DNA of 13,262 bases, taken from assembly GCA_021817685.1 (NCBI GenBank), contig JAKAGD010000010.1:1-13262 (forward strand). The letters run 5' to 3'. The DNA is from a bacterium (GTDB taxonomy: Bacteria; Patescibacteriota; Minisyncoccia; Phycocordibacterales; Phycocordibacteraceae). The notes beneath the pieces were generated by a model. That model was not told the DNA's origin, ran no database searches, and saw only the letters and a program-made list of their open reading frames with translations. This document shows positions 1 to 5,714 of this stretch, piece after piece. Every line of letters starts with the position of its first letter. Position 1 is the stretch's first letter. The position numbers and the translations under genes were made by a program.

Positions 1-24
1 GCTAACCCCGCCCGCGAAAGGGAA

Positions 25-52
25 TTGACTTCAATCCTTTTTGAAGTAAGGT
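25..52 (+). promoter_or_regulatory. Weak candidate promoter with internal inverted repeat
   Basis: A TTGACT hexamer (25-30) lies 16 bases before a poor -10 match, TAAGGT (47-52). The arms ACTTCAA (28-34) and TTGAAGT (41-47) form a 7-bp inverted repeat around six bases, so the repeat fills the spacer of the putative promoter. This is where a repressor operator could sit, upstream of the first small gene. The -10 match is weak (3 of 6), and the repeat could equally be the tail of an upstream terminator, because the window starts just before it. Confidence 0.25.
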
Positions 53-90
53 TGCGGCAGAACGGAGCTGTTCCCCGAAGGAGATAATGC

Positions 91-303
91 ATGCCAGCAA
101 TGCAACCCGGAAGCGGCGGTCCCTATGCGGACCAGAAAAACCTGAGATTCCAGATCAGGGAAGTGAAGAACGACCTTGCGATGAAGCCAATGAAGCCGCG
201 AGAAAGAAAGAGCACCGAGCGGTGGTTGGCGACCCTTCAGGCGAGACTGAGAGCGGTCAATGCCGAGATTCGGGAGCGGAAGAAGTCCCGCGCTCGACCA
301 TAA
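91..303 (+). CDS. Small basic helical protein, 70 aa, unknown function
   Basis: I do not recognise this protein. It is rich in Arg and Lys. From about residue 18 it reads as a likely amphipathic helix pair (LRFQIREVKNDL and then ERWLATLQARLRAVNAEIRERKK, split by a KPMKPRERK stretch), which would suit a nucleic-acid-binding or assembly peptide; that is inference from composition. AAGGAG lies at 78-83, seven bases before the ATG at 91. The alternative ATG at 87, in another frame, is only three bases from the SD and gives a low-complexity product that overlaps the next gene, so I prefer 91. The stop at 303 is followed after 33 bases by the next SD-led gene, so the two may be co-transcribed. Confidence 0.55.
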   Translation: MPAMQPGSGGPYADQKNLRFQIREVKNDLAMKPMKPRERKSTERWLATLQARLRAVNAEIRERKKSRARP

Positions 304-336
304 ATCTGTTCTGTCACATCACCAGGAGACATAATC

Positions 337-750
337 GTGTCCAAAGCTAAAGTCGAAGAAGCAACCGGCCGTATTTTGATAATCAAAACGCCGGCCGGCA
401 GCGCACCGCTTGAGATCCGGGAAGCATGGGTGATGGACGAGCCGTTGCCCTGTTATCCGTACATCGGCTATCCAGCCGGCCTGGTTAAGGACGTTCTGAC
501 CAAAGAGTATGTCGAGGTCAAGAAATGCGGCGTCATCGTGCCGCAAAGGCAGGCGTTGGAGATCCTTCAGCGGCATAATCCGGTCGCCGCAAAGTGGTGG
601 ACAGACCATGGGTTCCCGCAATGGAGGGGAGGACTGGGGCAGTTCTTCTTTACCGAAGACGAGATCGTCATCGTGAGCGGCGTCATCCAGAGCCCGCCAC
701 GCGTCTTCGACAACATGGAAACCGGCCACTGGCGACAGATGCTTCCGTGA
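337..750 (+). CDS. Hypothetical protein, 137 aa
   Basis: I assign no family. The protein has no signal peptide and no membrane segment and looks like a soluble alpha/beta domain. A beta-rich N-terminus (GRILIIKTPAGSAPLEIREAWV, residues ~11-32) leads into a Pro/Tyr-rich loop (CYPYIGYPAG). A charged segment with paired tryptophans (AAKWWTDHG) follows, then a C-terminal strand (EIVIVSGVI). The start is GTG at 337, with AGGAG (324-328) eight bases upstream, which supports this start. The next in-frame ATG lies far inside the protein. It probably forms a two-gene unit with the preceding 70-aa gene, closed by the strong terminator at 764-802. The ORF looks real because of its good SD, clean stop and terminator, and balanced composition. 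Confidence 0.6.
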   Translation: MSKAKVEEATGRILIIKTPAGSAPLEIREAWVMDEPLPCYPYIGYPAGLVKDVLTKEYVEVKKCGVIVPQRQALEILQRHNPVAAKWWTDHGFPQWRGGLGQFFFTEDEIVIVSGVIQSPPRVFDNMETGHWRQMLP

Positions 751-763
751 AGTTCAGCGCACC

Positions 764-802
764 GGGCGGAAAGGGCGAACCTTTCCGCCCTTTTCTTTTT
801 TT
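764..802 (+). terminator. Rho-independent terminator
   Basis: GGGCGGAAAGG (764-774) pairs perfectly with CCTTTCCGCCC (780-790) across a five-base loop, followed by twelve bases that are all T except one C (791-802). It starts 13 bases after the stop of the 137-aa gene and is the most canonical terminator in the window. Confidence 0.9.
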
Positions 803-853
803 AGCCAAAAAACGAACGGCTTCTGCTTTCCCCGGCCTGTGCGGGCAGAGGGT

Positions 854-916
854 TTGTCAGGCGTCCCCCGGCGTTGTACTGTTCCCCGCAGGCGGTCTTC
901 CACAAGAAGACTTTTT
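854..916 (+). promoter_or_regulatory. Candidate promoter and leader hairpin with T-run before the 113-aa gene
   Basis: TTGTCA (854-859) lies 17 bases before TACTGT (877-882), a plausible but imperfect promoter that would start transcription near 889. Just downstream, GTCTTC (895-900) pairs with GAAGAC (906-911) over the loop CACAA, followed by TTTTT (912-916), an intrinsic-terminator shape 22 bases before the ATG at 938. It could be an attenuator, or a protective 5' hairpin on the mRNA. The rest of the gap after the 802 terminator shows nothing I can name. Confidence 0.35.
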
Positions 917-937
917 AGTTCACCAAGCGAGGGGACC

Positions 938-1279
938 ATGAATAGCGACCAGATACGAGAAATGTTCGACGACGATGGGGATATGATCACGACCGCTTCC
1001 ATCGTTTCCATGATAGAGAGGGATGTCTGGGCGATACGCAGGACCTGCGACTGGCACGGGGTGGTTCCCCAGGCGCTCGAACGCAGGACGTTGCTCCTCA
1101 TTCGAAGCGTCCTGCAGAACTTGCAGCCGACGATCTGCAGCGGCGTCCGCGGCGTAAAGGAGCAGGAGATACTGCTGGCCTACTGGGATCGACTCGAGCT
1201 CGAAAAAAGAAAGCGGCTCCTCGAGTTCCTTTGCGAACTGAATCGGGAGCTTATGTTCCTTGATCCGATACTTTCTTAA
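938..1279 (+). CDS. Hypothetical helical protein, 113 aa
   Basis: The product is not recognised. It looks entirely helical and soluble, with an acidic N-terminus (FDDDGD, residues 10-15), a middle rich in Arg and Leu, and a Glu/Leu/Arg-rich C-terminal half (ELEKRKRLLEFLCELNREL) that suggests a helical bundle or a dimer. Two or three cysteines are scattered without a metal-site pattern. The ATG at 938 follows GAGGGG (929-934) with a rather short gap. A longer in-frame reading from 839 would run through the leader hairpin and T-run at 895-916, so I reject it. A weak hairpin (1288-1310) lies nine bases after the stop. It is the third of three consecutive orphan genes upstream of grpE, and nothing in the sequence links it to the chaperones. 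Confidence 0.5.
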   Translation: MNSDQIREMFDDDGDMITTASIVSMIERDVWAIRRTCDWHGVVPQALERRTLLLIRSVLQNLQPTICSGVRGVKEQEILLAYWDRLELEKRKRLLEFLCELNRELMFLDPILS

Positions 1280-1287
1280 CTCAGTCC

Positions 1288-1320
1288 AACGCCGCCCGGA
1301 GAGCGGCGTTCGCATTTCAT
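1288..1320 (+). terminator. Hairpin with weak T-tail after the 113-aa gene
   Basis: AACGCCGC (1288-1295) pairs with GCGGCGTT (1303-1310) across a seven-base loop. The following bases are only moderately T-rich (CGCATTTCATT), so termination may be partial. The tail runs directly into the -35 box of the grpE promoter. Confidence 0.5.
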
Positions 1321-1348
1321 TGACCCGCCTCGATATTTCGGGCATAGT
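1320..1348 (+). promoter_or_regulatory. grpE promoter (leaderless geometry)
   Basis: TTGACC (1320-1325) and CATAGT (1343-1348) are separated by 17 bases. Six bases separate the -10 box from the grpE ATG at 1355, which places the expected start of transcription on the A of the start codon. There is no SD before the ATG. I see no CIRCE-type operator. Confidence 0.6.
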
Positions 1349-1354
1349 GGGTGC

Positions 1355-1894
1355 ATGGAATGGAAAGGAGATGACATAGAGCCGGAGAGCGTCATTCTGC
1401 CCGACGCTGAAGAGGCGGGGGAGGAAAAAGCCGAGGCGAAAGTGAAGAAAGTTCGCGACGAACTTGCGGCCTGCCGCAAAGAAAAGCAGGAATATATGGA
1501 CGGTTGGCAGCGATCGAAAGCTGATTATGTGAATTTGCTCAAACGGCTTGAAACCGAGAGCAAGAATGCCGAGTTGAAGGGGAAAGCGGGGGCCGTGGAG
1601 ACGCTCCTGCCGGCCTTTGATGCGCTCGAGCGCTCCAAAGAGCACGGAGAACTGCCGGAAGGATTCATGGCTATCGCCAAGCAGTTAGAGAGCGCATTCG
1701 CGGCGCTCGGGCTCGAGGAGCTCGGGAAAGTCGGAGAGAAATTCGACCCGGCGTTCCACGAAGCGCTCGGTCAGGATACGGCCGATTCCGAAGCGAAAGA
1801 TGATACAATTACCGCTGTATTAGAGAAGGGGTGGCGTATGAACGGGTCAGTCATCCGTCCGGCGAAGGTGCGCGTGGCGCATTTCGCGAACTAG
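1355..1894 (+). CDS. grpE: GrpE, nucleotide exchange factor of DnaK
   Basis: GrpE releases ADP from the DnaK ATPase domain, resetting the cytoplasmic Hsp70 cycle. At 179 residues it has the usual family length. Residues 1-28 are an acidic tail and ~29-75 a long charged coiled coil (dimer stalk). The C-terminal beta-wing carries the hallmarks GEKFDPAFHEAL (127-138) and VLEKGWRMNGSVIRPAKV (155-172), the usual GrpE ending with its G-x-x-x-x-x-x-V-I-R-P-A core. The ATG at 1355 lies six bases after a -10 box, has no SD, and gives a normal-length N-terminus. dnaK follows after 60 bases with its own promoter signals. No hrcA gene precedes it, unlike in many Gram-positive operons; the upstream genes are orphans. 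Confidence 0.96.
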   Translation: MEWKGDDIEPESVILPDAEEAGEEKAEAKVKKVRDELAACRKEKQEYMDGWQRSKADYVNLLKRLETESKNAELKGKAGAVETLLPAFDALERSKEHGELPEGFMAIAKQLESAFAALGLEELGKVGEKFDPAFHEALGQDTADSEAKDDTITAVLEKGWRMNGSVIRPAKVRVAHFAN

Positions 1895-1924
1895 TTGCAT
1901 TTGGAGCGGCATTTTCTGTAGAAT
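1895..1924 (+). promoter_or_regulatory. Candidate dnaK promoter
   Basis: TTGCAT (1895-1900) starts immediately after the grpE TAG stop and is followed 18 bases later by TAGAAT (1919-1924). The predicted mRNA would have an AT-rich leader of about 24 bases with no SD. A second -10-like hexamer, TATTAT (1946-1951), lies only three bases before the ATG. Which one is used cannot be decided from sequence. dnaJ has the same TTGCAT -35 box. Confidence 0.5.
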
Positions 1925-1954
1925 CGAATTACAGCTAATTTTAATTATTATCCT

Positions 1955-3856
1955 ATGGCAAAAATCCTTGGTATTGACTTGGGCACCACGAACTCCGCGA
2001 TGGCTATCGTGGAAGGCGGCGAACCGCGCGTTCTGGAGAACGCCGAGGGCGCGCGCACCACGCCGTCCATTGTCGCGGTGGGGAAGACCGGCGAGCGCAT
2101 CGTCGGCACCTTGGCCAAGCGCCAGTCGGTGACGAACCCGCTCAACACCATTTTCCAAATTAAGCGGTTCATCGGCCATTCCTTTGACGAACCGGCGGTA
2201 CAGAAGGACAAGGCGTCCGTGCCGTTTGAGATGCGCAAGACCGATAGCGGCGGCATCGAGGTCAAGATGACGGAGAAGTGGTACCGCCCGGAAGAAATTT
2301 CCGCGATGATACTCGGCAAGCTGAAAGCCGATGCGGAGGCAAAGCTCGGCGAGAAGATCTCCCAGGCGGTCATTACCGTCCCGGCATACTTCAACGACGA
2401 CCAGCGCAGTGCGACCAAGGCCGCCGGCCAGATCGCCGGACTGGAAGTGCTCCGCATCATCAACGAGCCGACGGCCGCGGCGCTCGCATACGGATTCAAT
2501 AAAAAGAAGGATGAGAAGATAGCCGTGTTCGACTTCGGCGGCGGCACGTTCGATATCTCGGTCTTGGAAGTGGGCGGCGACGTGATTGAAGTGAAGAGCA
2601 CCGATGGCGATGCGCACCTGGGCGGCAAAGACATTGACCAGAAGATCATCAACTGGCTCGCGGACGAATTTAAAAAGGAAAGCGGGATAGACGTGCGCGG
2701 CGACGCGCTCGCCCGCCAGCGCCTGGATGAAGCCGCCGAGAAGGCCAAGATCGAGCTCTCAAGCGCGATGGAAACGGAAATCAACATTCCGTTCCTCACC
2801 TCGGACGCGAGCGGCCCGCGCCACCTGCTCATCAAGATGAGCCGCGCCAAGCTCGAGGAACTCTCGGAGGAATTCATCCAGCGCGCGATGGATATCACGA
2901 AGCGCGCAATGGAAGCGTCGCCGTTCAAGATTCCGGAAATCAACGAGGTCATTCTCGTGGGCGGTCAGACCCGCATGCCCGCCATCCAGCAGGCCGTGGA
3001 GAAGTTCTTCGGCAAGAAGCCGAACATGACGGTGAACCCGGACGAAGTGGTGGCCATCGGCGCGGCTATTCAGGCAGGCATTCTGCAGGGCGACGTGAAG
3101 GACATCCTGCTTGTGGACGTGATTCCGCTGTCGCTTGCGATTGAGACGATGGGCGGCGTCGCGACCAAGCTCATCGAGCGCAACACCGCGATCCCGACGA
3201 GCCGTTCGCAGACATTCTCCACCGCCGCCGACAACCAGCCGTCGGTGGAGATCCACATCACGCAGGGCGAGCGCGCGATGAGCGCCGACAACAAGTCGCT
3301 CGGCAAATTCATGCTGGACGGCATCCCGCCGGCCCCGCGCGGCATGCCGCAAGTAGAAGTGACGTTCGACGTGGACGCGTCCGGCATCCTCACCGTCAAA
3401 GCCAAAGAGAAGACGACCGGCAAAGAGCAGTCTATCCGCATTGAAGGCTCCACCGGACTCTCCAAGGAAGATATTGAGAAGATGAAGAACGACGCCGAGG
3501 CGCACGCGGAAGACGACAAGAAGCGCCAGGAGCTCGTGGAAGCGCGCAACATGGCCGATCAGGCGGTGTACGCCGGCGAGAAGGCGATTAAGGAGCACGG
3601 CGAGAAAGCCGGCGCGGAAGTGGTGAAGGAGGTGCAGGACAAGATTGACGCCCTCAAGACCGCACACAAGGGCGAAGACGCCGGCACCATCAAGTCGGCA
3701 ACGGAAGCGCTCTCATCTGCGCTCTCCAAGATAGGGGAGGCGATGGCGAAGAGTGGCGAGCCGGCTAAAACCGCCGAAGGCGGTTCGCCCGACGCGCCAG
3801 GTTCTGACGGCGCGTCTAGTGGTCCGACCGACGCCGAGTTCAAGGAGAAAGAGTAA
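1955..3856 (+). CDS. dnaK: DnaK, Hsp70 chaperone
   Basis: DnaK is the ATP-dependent cytoplasmic chaperone that binds hydrophobic peptide segments, working with DnaJ and GrpE. At 633 residues it is full length. The ATPase domain shows phosphate-1 motif DLGTTNS (8-14), the VPAYFNDDQR segment (142-151), phosphate-2 FDFGGGTFD (192-200) and adenosine motif VILVGGQTRMP (332-342). The interdomain linker reads DILLVDVIPLSL (383-394), with V and I where DVTP is common. The substrate-binding beta domain and helical lid follow, ending in a Gly/Ser/Ala/Pro-rich tail and FKEKE instead of the usual EEVKDDK-type end. The start at 1955 gives the standard MAKILGIDLGT beginning but has no SD, only an AT-rich leader. 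A strong hairpin follows the stop (3877-3909). It is separated from dnaJ by two small genes. Confidence 0.98.
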   Translation: MAKILGIDLGTTNSAMAIVEGGEPRVLENAEGARTTPSIVAVGKTGERIVGTLAKRQSVTNPLNTIFQIKRFIGHSFDEPAVQKDKASVPFEMRKTDSGGIEVKMTEKWYRPEEISAMILGKLKADAEAKLGEKISQAVITVPAYFNDDQRSATKAAGQIAGLEVLRIINEPTAAALAYGFNKKKDEKIAVFDFGGGTFDISVLEVGGDVIEVKSTDGDAHLGGKDIDQKIINWLADEFKKESGIDVRGDALARQRLDEAAEKAKIELSSAMETEINIPFLTSDASGPRHLLIKMSRAKLEELSEEFIQRAMDITKRAMEASPFKIPEINEVILVGGQTRMPAIQQAVEKFFGKKPNMTVNPDEVVAIGAAIQAGILQGDVKDILLVDVIPLSLAIETMGGVATKLIERNTAIPTSRSQTFSTAADNQPSVEIHITQGERAMSADNKSLGKFMLDGIPPAPRGMPQVEVTFDVDASGILTVKAKEKTTGKEQSIRIEGSTGLSKEDIEKMKNDAEAHAEDDKKRQELVEARNMADQAVYAGEKAIKEHGEKAGAEVVKEVQDKIDALKTAHKGEDAGTIKSATEALSSALSKIGEAMAKSGEPAKTAEGGSPDAPGSDGASSGPTDAEFKEKE

Positions 3857-3876
3857 TCTTTAAAACAGTTCACCCC

Positions 3877-3909
3877 CAAGCCCCGCGATGCTCCGCATCG
3901 CGGGGCTTG
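3877..3909 (+). terminator. Strong hairpin after dnaK, without T-run
   Basis: A 14-bp perfect stem pairs 3877-3890 with 3896-3909 (core GCCCCGCGATG) across the loop CTCCG. No T-run follows, so it may stop transcription only partly or protect the 3' end of the grpE-dnaK mRNA. Its last bases overlap the -35 box of the next gene. Confidence 0.65.
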
Positions 3910-3935
3910 CTACTGTTTATATAATATGTTATAAA
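3907..3935 (+). promoter_or_regulatory. Promoter of the XRE gene
   Basis: TTGCTA (3907-3912) and TATAAA (3930-3935) are spaced by 17 bases. A perfect TATAAT also occurs at 3920-3925, but without a good -35 box. The leader would be 20-30 bases long and carries an SD. The same TTGCTA box and spacing recur in front of the small peptide gene at 4291-4319. Confidence 0.55.
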
Positions 3936-3963
3936 TAAGCCCGATCAACTTTGGAGATAATCC

Positions 3964-4218
3964 ATGGACAGGGGTTCTTTCGGAGAATTACTGCGTGCCG
4001 CAAGGGAGCATGCAGGCCTCACAAAGGCTCAAGCTGCAGGGAAAATTCCTTGCACTTTGACTACTATCGATCGCTGGGAAACTTCCGAGCGCTTGCCCCA
4101 TCGGTCGATGCTGGTATCAGTCGCGTATCACTACAAAGTGGATGAGAAAAAGCTAATAGCAGCTCGCGATGCTGCTCATCTCGAACAGAGACGCAAGAAG
4201 GCAAATATCGCGACTTGA
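3964..4218 (+). CDS. XRE-family helix-turn-helix regulator, 84 aa
   Basis: This is a single-domain DNA-binding protein of the Cro/CI (XRE) type. The fold spans residues ~6-66: first helix FGELLRAAREHAG, turn-helix LTKAQAAGKI (19-28), and recognition helix TLTTIDRWETSERLP (31-45) with the usual W-E-T-x-x-R-x-P ending, followed by MLVSVAYHYKVDEKKLI, which matches the last helices. A short basic tail (EQRRKKANIAT) replaces any sensor domain. GGAG (3953-3956) lies seven bases before the ATG at 3964. Its codons look less GC-biased than those of flanking dnaK and dnaJ, which suggests a later insertion. Terminator 4242-4281 closes it. The target is unknown; autoregulation, the neighbouring small peptide gene and the chaperone genes are all possible. 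Confidence 0.85.
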   Translation: MDRGSFGELLRAAREHAGLTKAQAAGKIPCTLTTIDRWETSERLPHRSMLVSVAYHYKVDEKKLIAARDAAHLEQRRKKANIAT

Positions 4219-4241
4219 AGAAAGTGTGGGGACGTAAGCAG

Positions 4242-4281
4242 CGGCGCAGGGATGCAACATCCCCTGCGCCGTCTTCTTTTC
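4242..4281 (+). terminator. Rho-independent terminator after the XRE gene
   Basis: CGGCGCAGGG (4242-4251) pairs with CCCTGCGCCG (4262-4271). The stem can be lengthened by ATG/CAT pairing with one bulged C. The tail TCTTCTTTTC follows. The same CGGCGCAGGG arm recurs in the hairpin at 4529-4552. Confidence 0.8.
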
Positions 4282-4290
4282 TGGGGAGGC

Positions 4291-4319
4291 TTGCTAGTCA
4301 TTGGCCGCACGGGTATAAC
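4291..4319 (+). promoter_or_regulatory. Promoter of the small exported peptide gene
   Basis: TTGCTA (4291-4296) lies 17 bases before TATAAC (4314-4319). Transcription would begin near 4326, giving a leader of about 47 bases that ends in an SD (AAGGA, 4362-4366). Confidence 0.55.
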
Positions 4320-4372
4320 ATACGTCAGCTGTGCCGTAGTTCCCGATAACCAGACCGCTGAAAGGAAAGTCT

Positions 4373-4504
4373 ATGAAATACGTTGCTGCTGCCTTCGCAA
4401 TCGTCGCATGCCTTGCTTTCGCGGCCTACGCCTCTGACGAAGGCATTACTCAGATGCTCGCAAAGGCGACCTCAGGTGCTGTCGAGACGGTTTTCCATCC
4501 ATAA
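4373..4504 (+). CDS. Small exported peptide, 43 aa, unknown function
   Basis: I read this short gene directly from the sequence. It begins MKYVAAAFAIVACLAFAAYA and continues SDEGITQMLAKATSGAVETVFHP. Lys2 is followed by a hydrophobic core (residues 3-18) and AYA (18-20), a good signal-peptidase I site, leaving a 23-residue mature peptide. IVAC (10-13) also resembles a lipobox, so lipidation at Cys13 is an alternative. AAGGA (4362-4366) lies six bases before the ATG. With its own promoter, SD and GAAA-loop terminator, this is a complete small transcription unit. It follows the XRE gene and precedes dnaJ. I know no family for it; a signalling peptide, toxin-like peptide or envelope component is possible, all inference. 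Confidence 0.65.
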   Translation: MKYVAAAFAIVACLAFAAYASDEGITQMLAKATSGAVETVFHP

Positions 4505-4528
4505 GGAACCGTCCTGAAGACACACAAC

Positions 4529-4563
4529 CGGCGCAGGGGAAACTCTGCGTCGTTTCATTTTTT
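4529..4563 (+). terminator. Rho-independent terminator with GAAA loop
   Basis: CGGCGCAGGG (4529-4538) pairs with CTCTGCGTCG (4543-4552), including two G-T pairs, around a GAAA tetraloop. It is followed by TTTCATTTTTT (4553-4563). The end of the T-run overlaps the dnaJ -35 box. Confidence 0.85.
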
Positions 4564-4590
4564 GCATACAAAAAGCAGTAAGCGTATACT
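4562..4590 (+). promoter_or_regulatory. dnaJ promoter
   Basis: TTGCAT (4562-4567) and TATACT (4585-4590) are separated by 17 bases, one of the best sigma-70-type promoters here. The expected transcription start near 4597 leaves only about five bases before the ATG at 4602, so the mRNA is almost leaderless. Confidence 0.7.
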
Positions 4591-4601
4591 GGCAACACCA
4601 T

Positions 4602-5690
4602 ATGGCGAAAGATTATTACAACGTGCTCGGCGTAGACCGCAAAGCGAGCAAAGACGACATCAAGAAAGCGTTCCGCAAGCTCGCGCACAAGTACCACCCC
4701 GACAAGGGCGGCACCGACGAGTCCAAATTCAAGGAGATCACCGAGGCGTACTCGGTGCTTTCCGACGACAAGAAGCGCCGCGAATACGACACGTACGGAC
4801 AGGCATTCCCGGGAGGGCATCCCGGCGCCGGAGGCCAGGGCGGGAATCCGTTCGGCGGATTTGATTTCTCCCAGTTCCAACAGGGGTTCGGTCAGGGGGG
4901 CGTGGAGTTCGATTTCGGCGACATCTTCGGCGATATGTTCGGGGGCACGCGCGGCCAAGCGCGCGCACCGCGCGGCCGCGACATTTCCATTGACCTGGAG
5001 ATCCCATTCAAGGATGCGGCCTTTGGCACCACCCGCACCGTTCTCATCACGAAGGTCTCCACCTGCGCGCTCTGTCAGGGCACGGGTGCCAAGCCCGGCA
5101 CCGAACTGGAGTCCTGCACAACCTGCAACGGCAGCGGACGCGTGCACGAGACGCGCAATTCCATCCTCGGCCAATTTACGAGCGTACGCACCTGCGTCGC
5201 CTGCGAAGGCACCGGCAAGATACCGAAGGAGAAGTGCCCCGAGTGCAAAGGCCACGGCGTCCACCGCAAGCAGGAAGAAATCAAAATAAACATCCCAGCC
5301 GGCATAGACAACGGCGAGATGATCCGCATGCCGGGGCAGGGCGAAGCTATCAAGGCCGGCACGGCAGGCGACCTGTATGTGAAAGTGCACGTGAAGCCGC
5401 ACGCCACCTTCCGCCGCGACGGCGCGAACCTCGTCATGAACCTGCCGGTCAAACTCACCGACGCACTGCTCGGCACCACCGTTTCCATAGAAAGCCTGGA
5501 AGGGAAGACGCTGGAAGTGAAAATCCCCGTCATGAAGCGGGCGGAGGAGCTCCTGCGCGTCGCCGGCAAGGGCATCCCGATGGAAGGAAGCCGCGGCGAC
5601 CTCATCATCCGCCTGGAAGTCGCGCTCCCGCATAAGCTCTCCGGCAAAGCCAAGAAGTCCGTGGAGGAGTTGAAAACCGAGGGACTCTAG
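4602..5690 (+). CDS. dnaJ: DnaJ, Hsp40 co-chaperone (type I)
   Basis: DnaJ delivers unfolded substrates to DnaK and triggers its ATPase. The 362-residue protein has all parts of a type I DnaJ. The J domain covers residues 1-66, with HPD at 32-34. A Gly/Phe-rich linker runs from ~67 to 115. The zinc domain has four CxxCxGxG repeats, with cysteine pairs at 155/158, 172/175, 198/201 and 212/215. C-terminal substrate-binding beta domains run from ~220 to 345. All eight cysteines are present, so it should be fully functional. The start at 4602 gives the normal MAKDYYNVLGV opening. It has no SD and an almost leaderless mRNA from promoter 4562-4590. Separated from grpE-dnaK by two small genes, it must be transcribed from its own promoter. 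Confidence 0.97.
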   Translation: MAKDYYNVLGVDRKASKDDIKKAFRKLAHKYHPDKGGTDESKFKEITEAYSVLSDDKKRREYDTYGQAFPGGHPGAGGQGGNPFGGFDFSQFQQGFGQGGVEFDFGDIFGDMFGGTRGQARAPRGRDISIDLEIPFKDAAFGTTRTVLITKVSTCALCQGTGAKPGTELESCTTCNGSGRVHETRNSILGQFTSVRTCVACEGTGKIPKEKCPECKGHGVHRKQEEIKINIPAGIDNGEMIRMPGQGEAIKAGTAGDLYVKVHVKPHATFRRDGANLVMNLPVKLTDALLGTTVSIESLEGKTLEVKIPVMKRAEELLRVAGKGIPMEGSRGDLIIRLEVALPHKLSGKAKKSVEELKTEGL

Positions 5691-5702
5691 GATTCAGGGG
5701 TA

Positions 5703-5708
5703 TATACT
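5703..5708 (+). promoter_or_regulatory. -10 box of the membrane protein gene
   Basis: TATACT (5703-5708) is followed by exactly six bases and then the ATG at 5715, placing the expected transcription start on the start codon. I find no convincing -35 box at the right distance (TTGAAA at 5670-5675 is too far), so its strength is uncertain. Readthrough from dnaJ is also likely. Confidence 0.5.
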
Positions 5709-5714
5709 AGCGGC

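Noticed and set aside
87..350. 87-aa frame starting four bases before the 70-aa gene
   Set aside because: The SD is too close (three bases), the product is low-complexity, and it overlaps the start of the next gene. The frame from 91 has better spacing and likely helices.
1365..1379. AAGGAG followed by ATG-ACA-TAG inside the 5' end of grpE
   Set aside because: The SD-like sequence touches the ATG with no spacing and the frame is two codons, so it is neither a gene nor a credible alternative grpE start.
1280..1955. CIRCE operator or HrcA control of the chaperone genes
   Set aside because: I looked for the TTAGCACTC / GAGTGCTAA inverted repeat before grpE, dnaK and dnaJ and did not find it; no hrcA gene is in the window.
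1948..2952. 334-codon minus-strand frame opposite dnaK
   Set aside because: It is serine-rich shadow coding opposite DnaK and has no start signals.
4252..4437. 61-aa frame between the XRE gene and dnaJ
   Set aside because: It begins inside the terminator stem and overlaps, in another frame, the SD-led 43-aa peptide gene, which has a better start and a signal peptide.
4446..5633. 395-codon open frame on the minus strand opposite dnaJ
   Set aside because: It lies across a complete DnaJ with all motifs. Long antisense frames are expected in GC-rich genes, and the translation has no recognisable domain.
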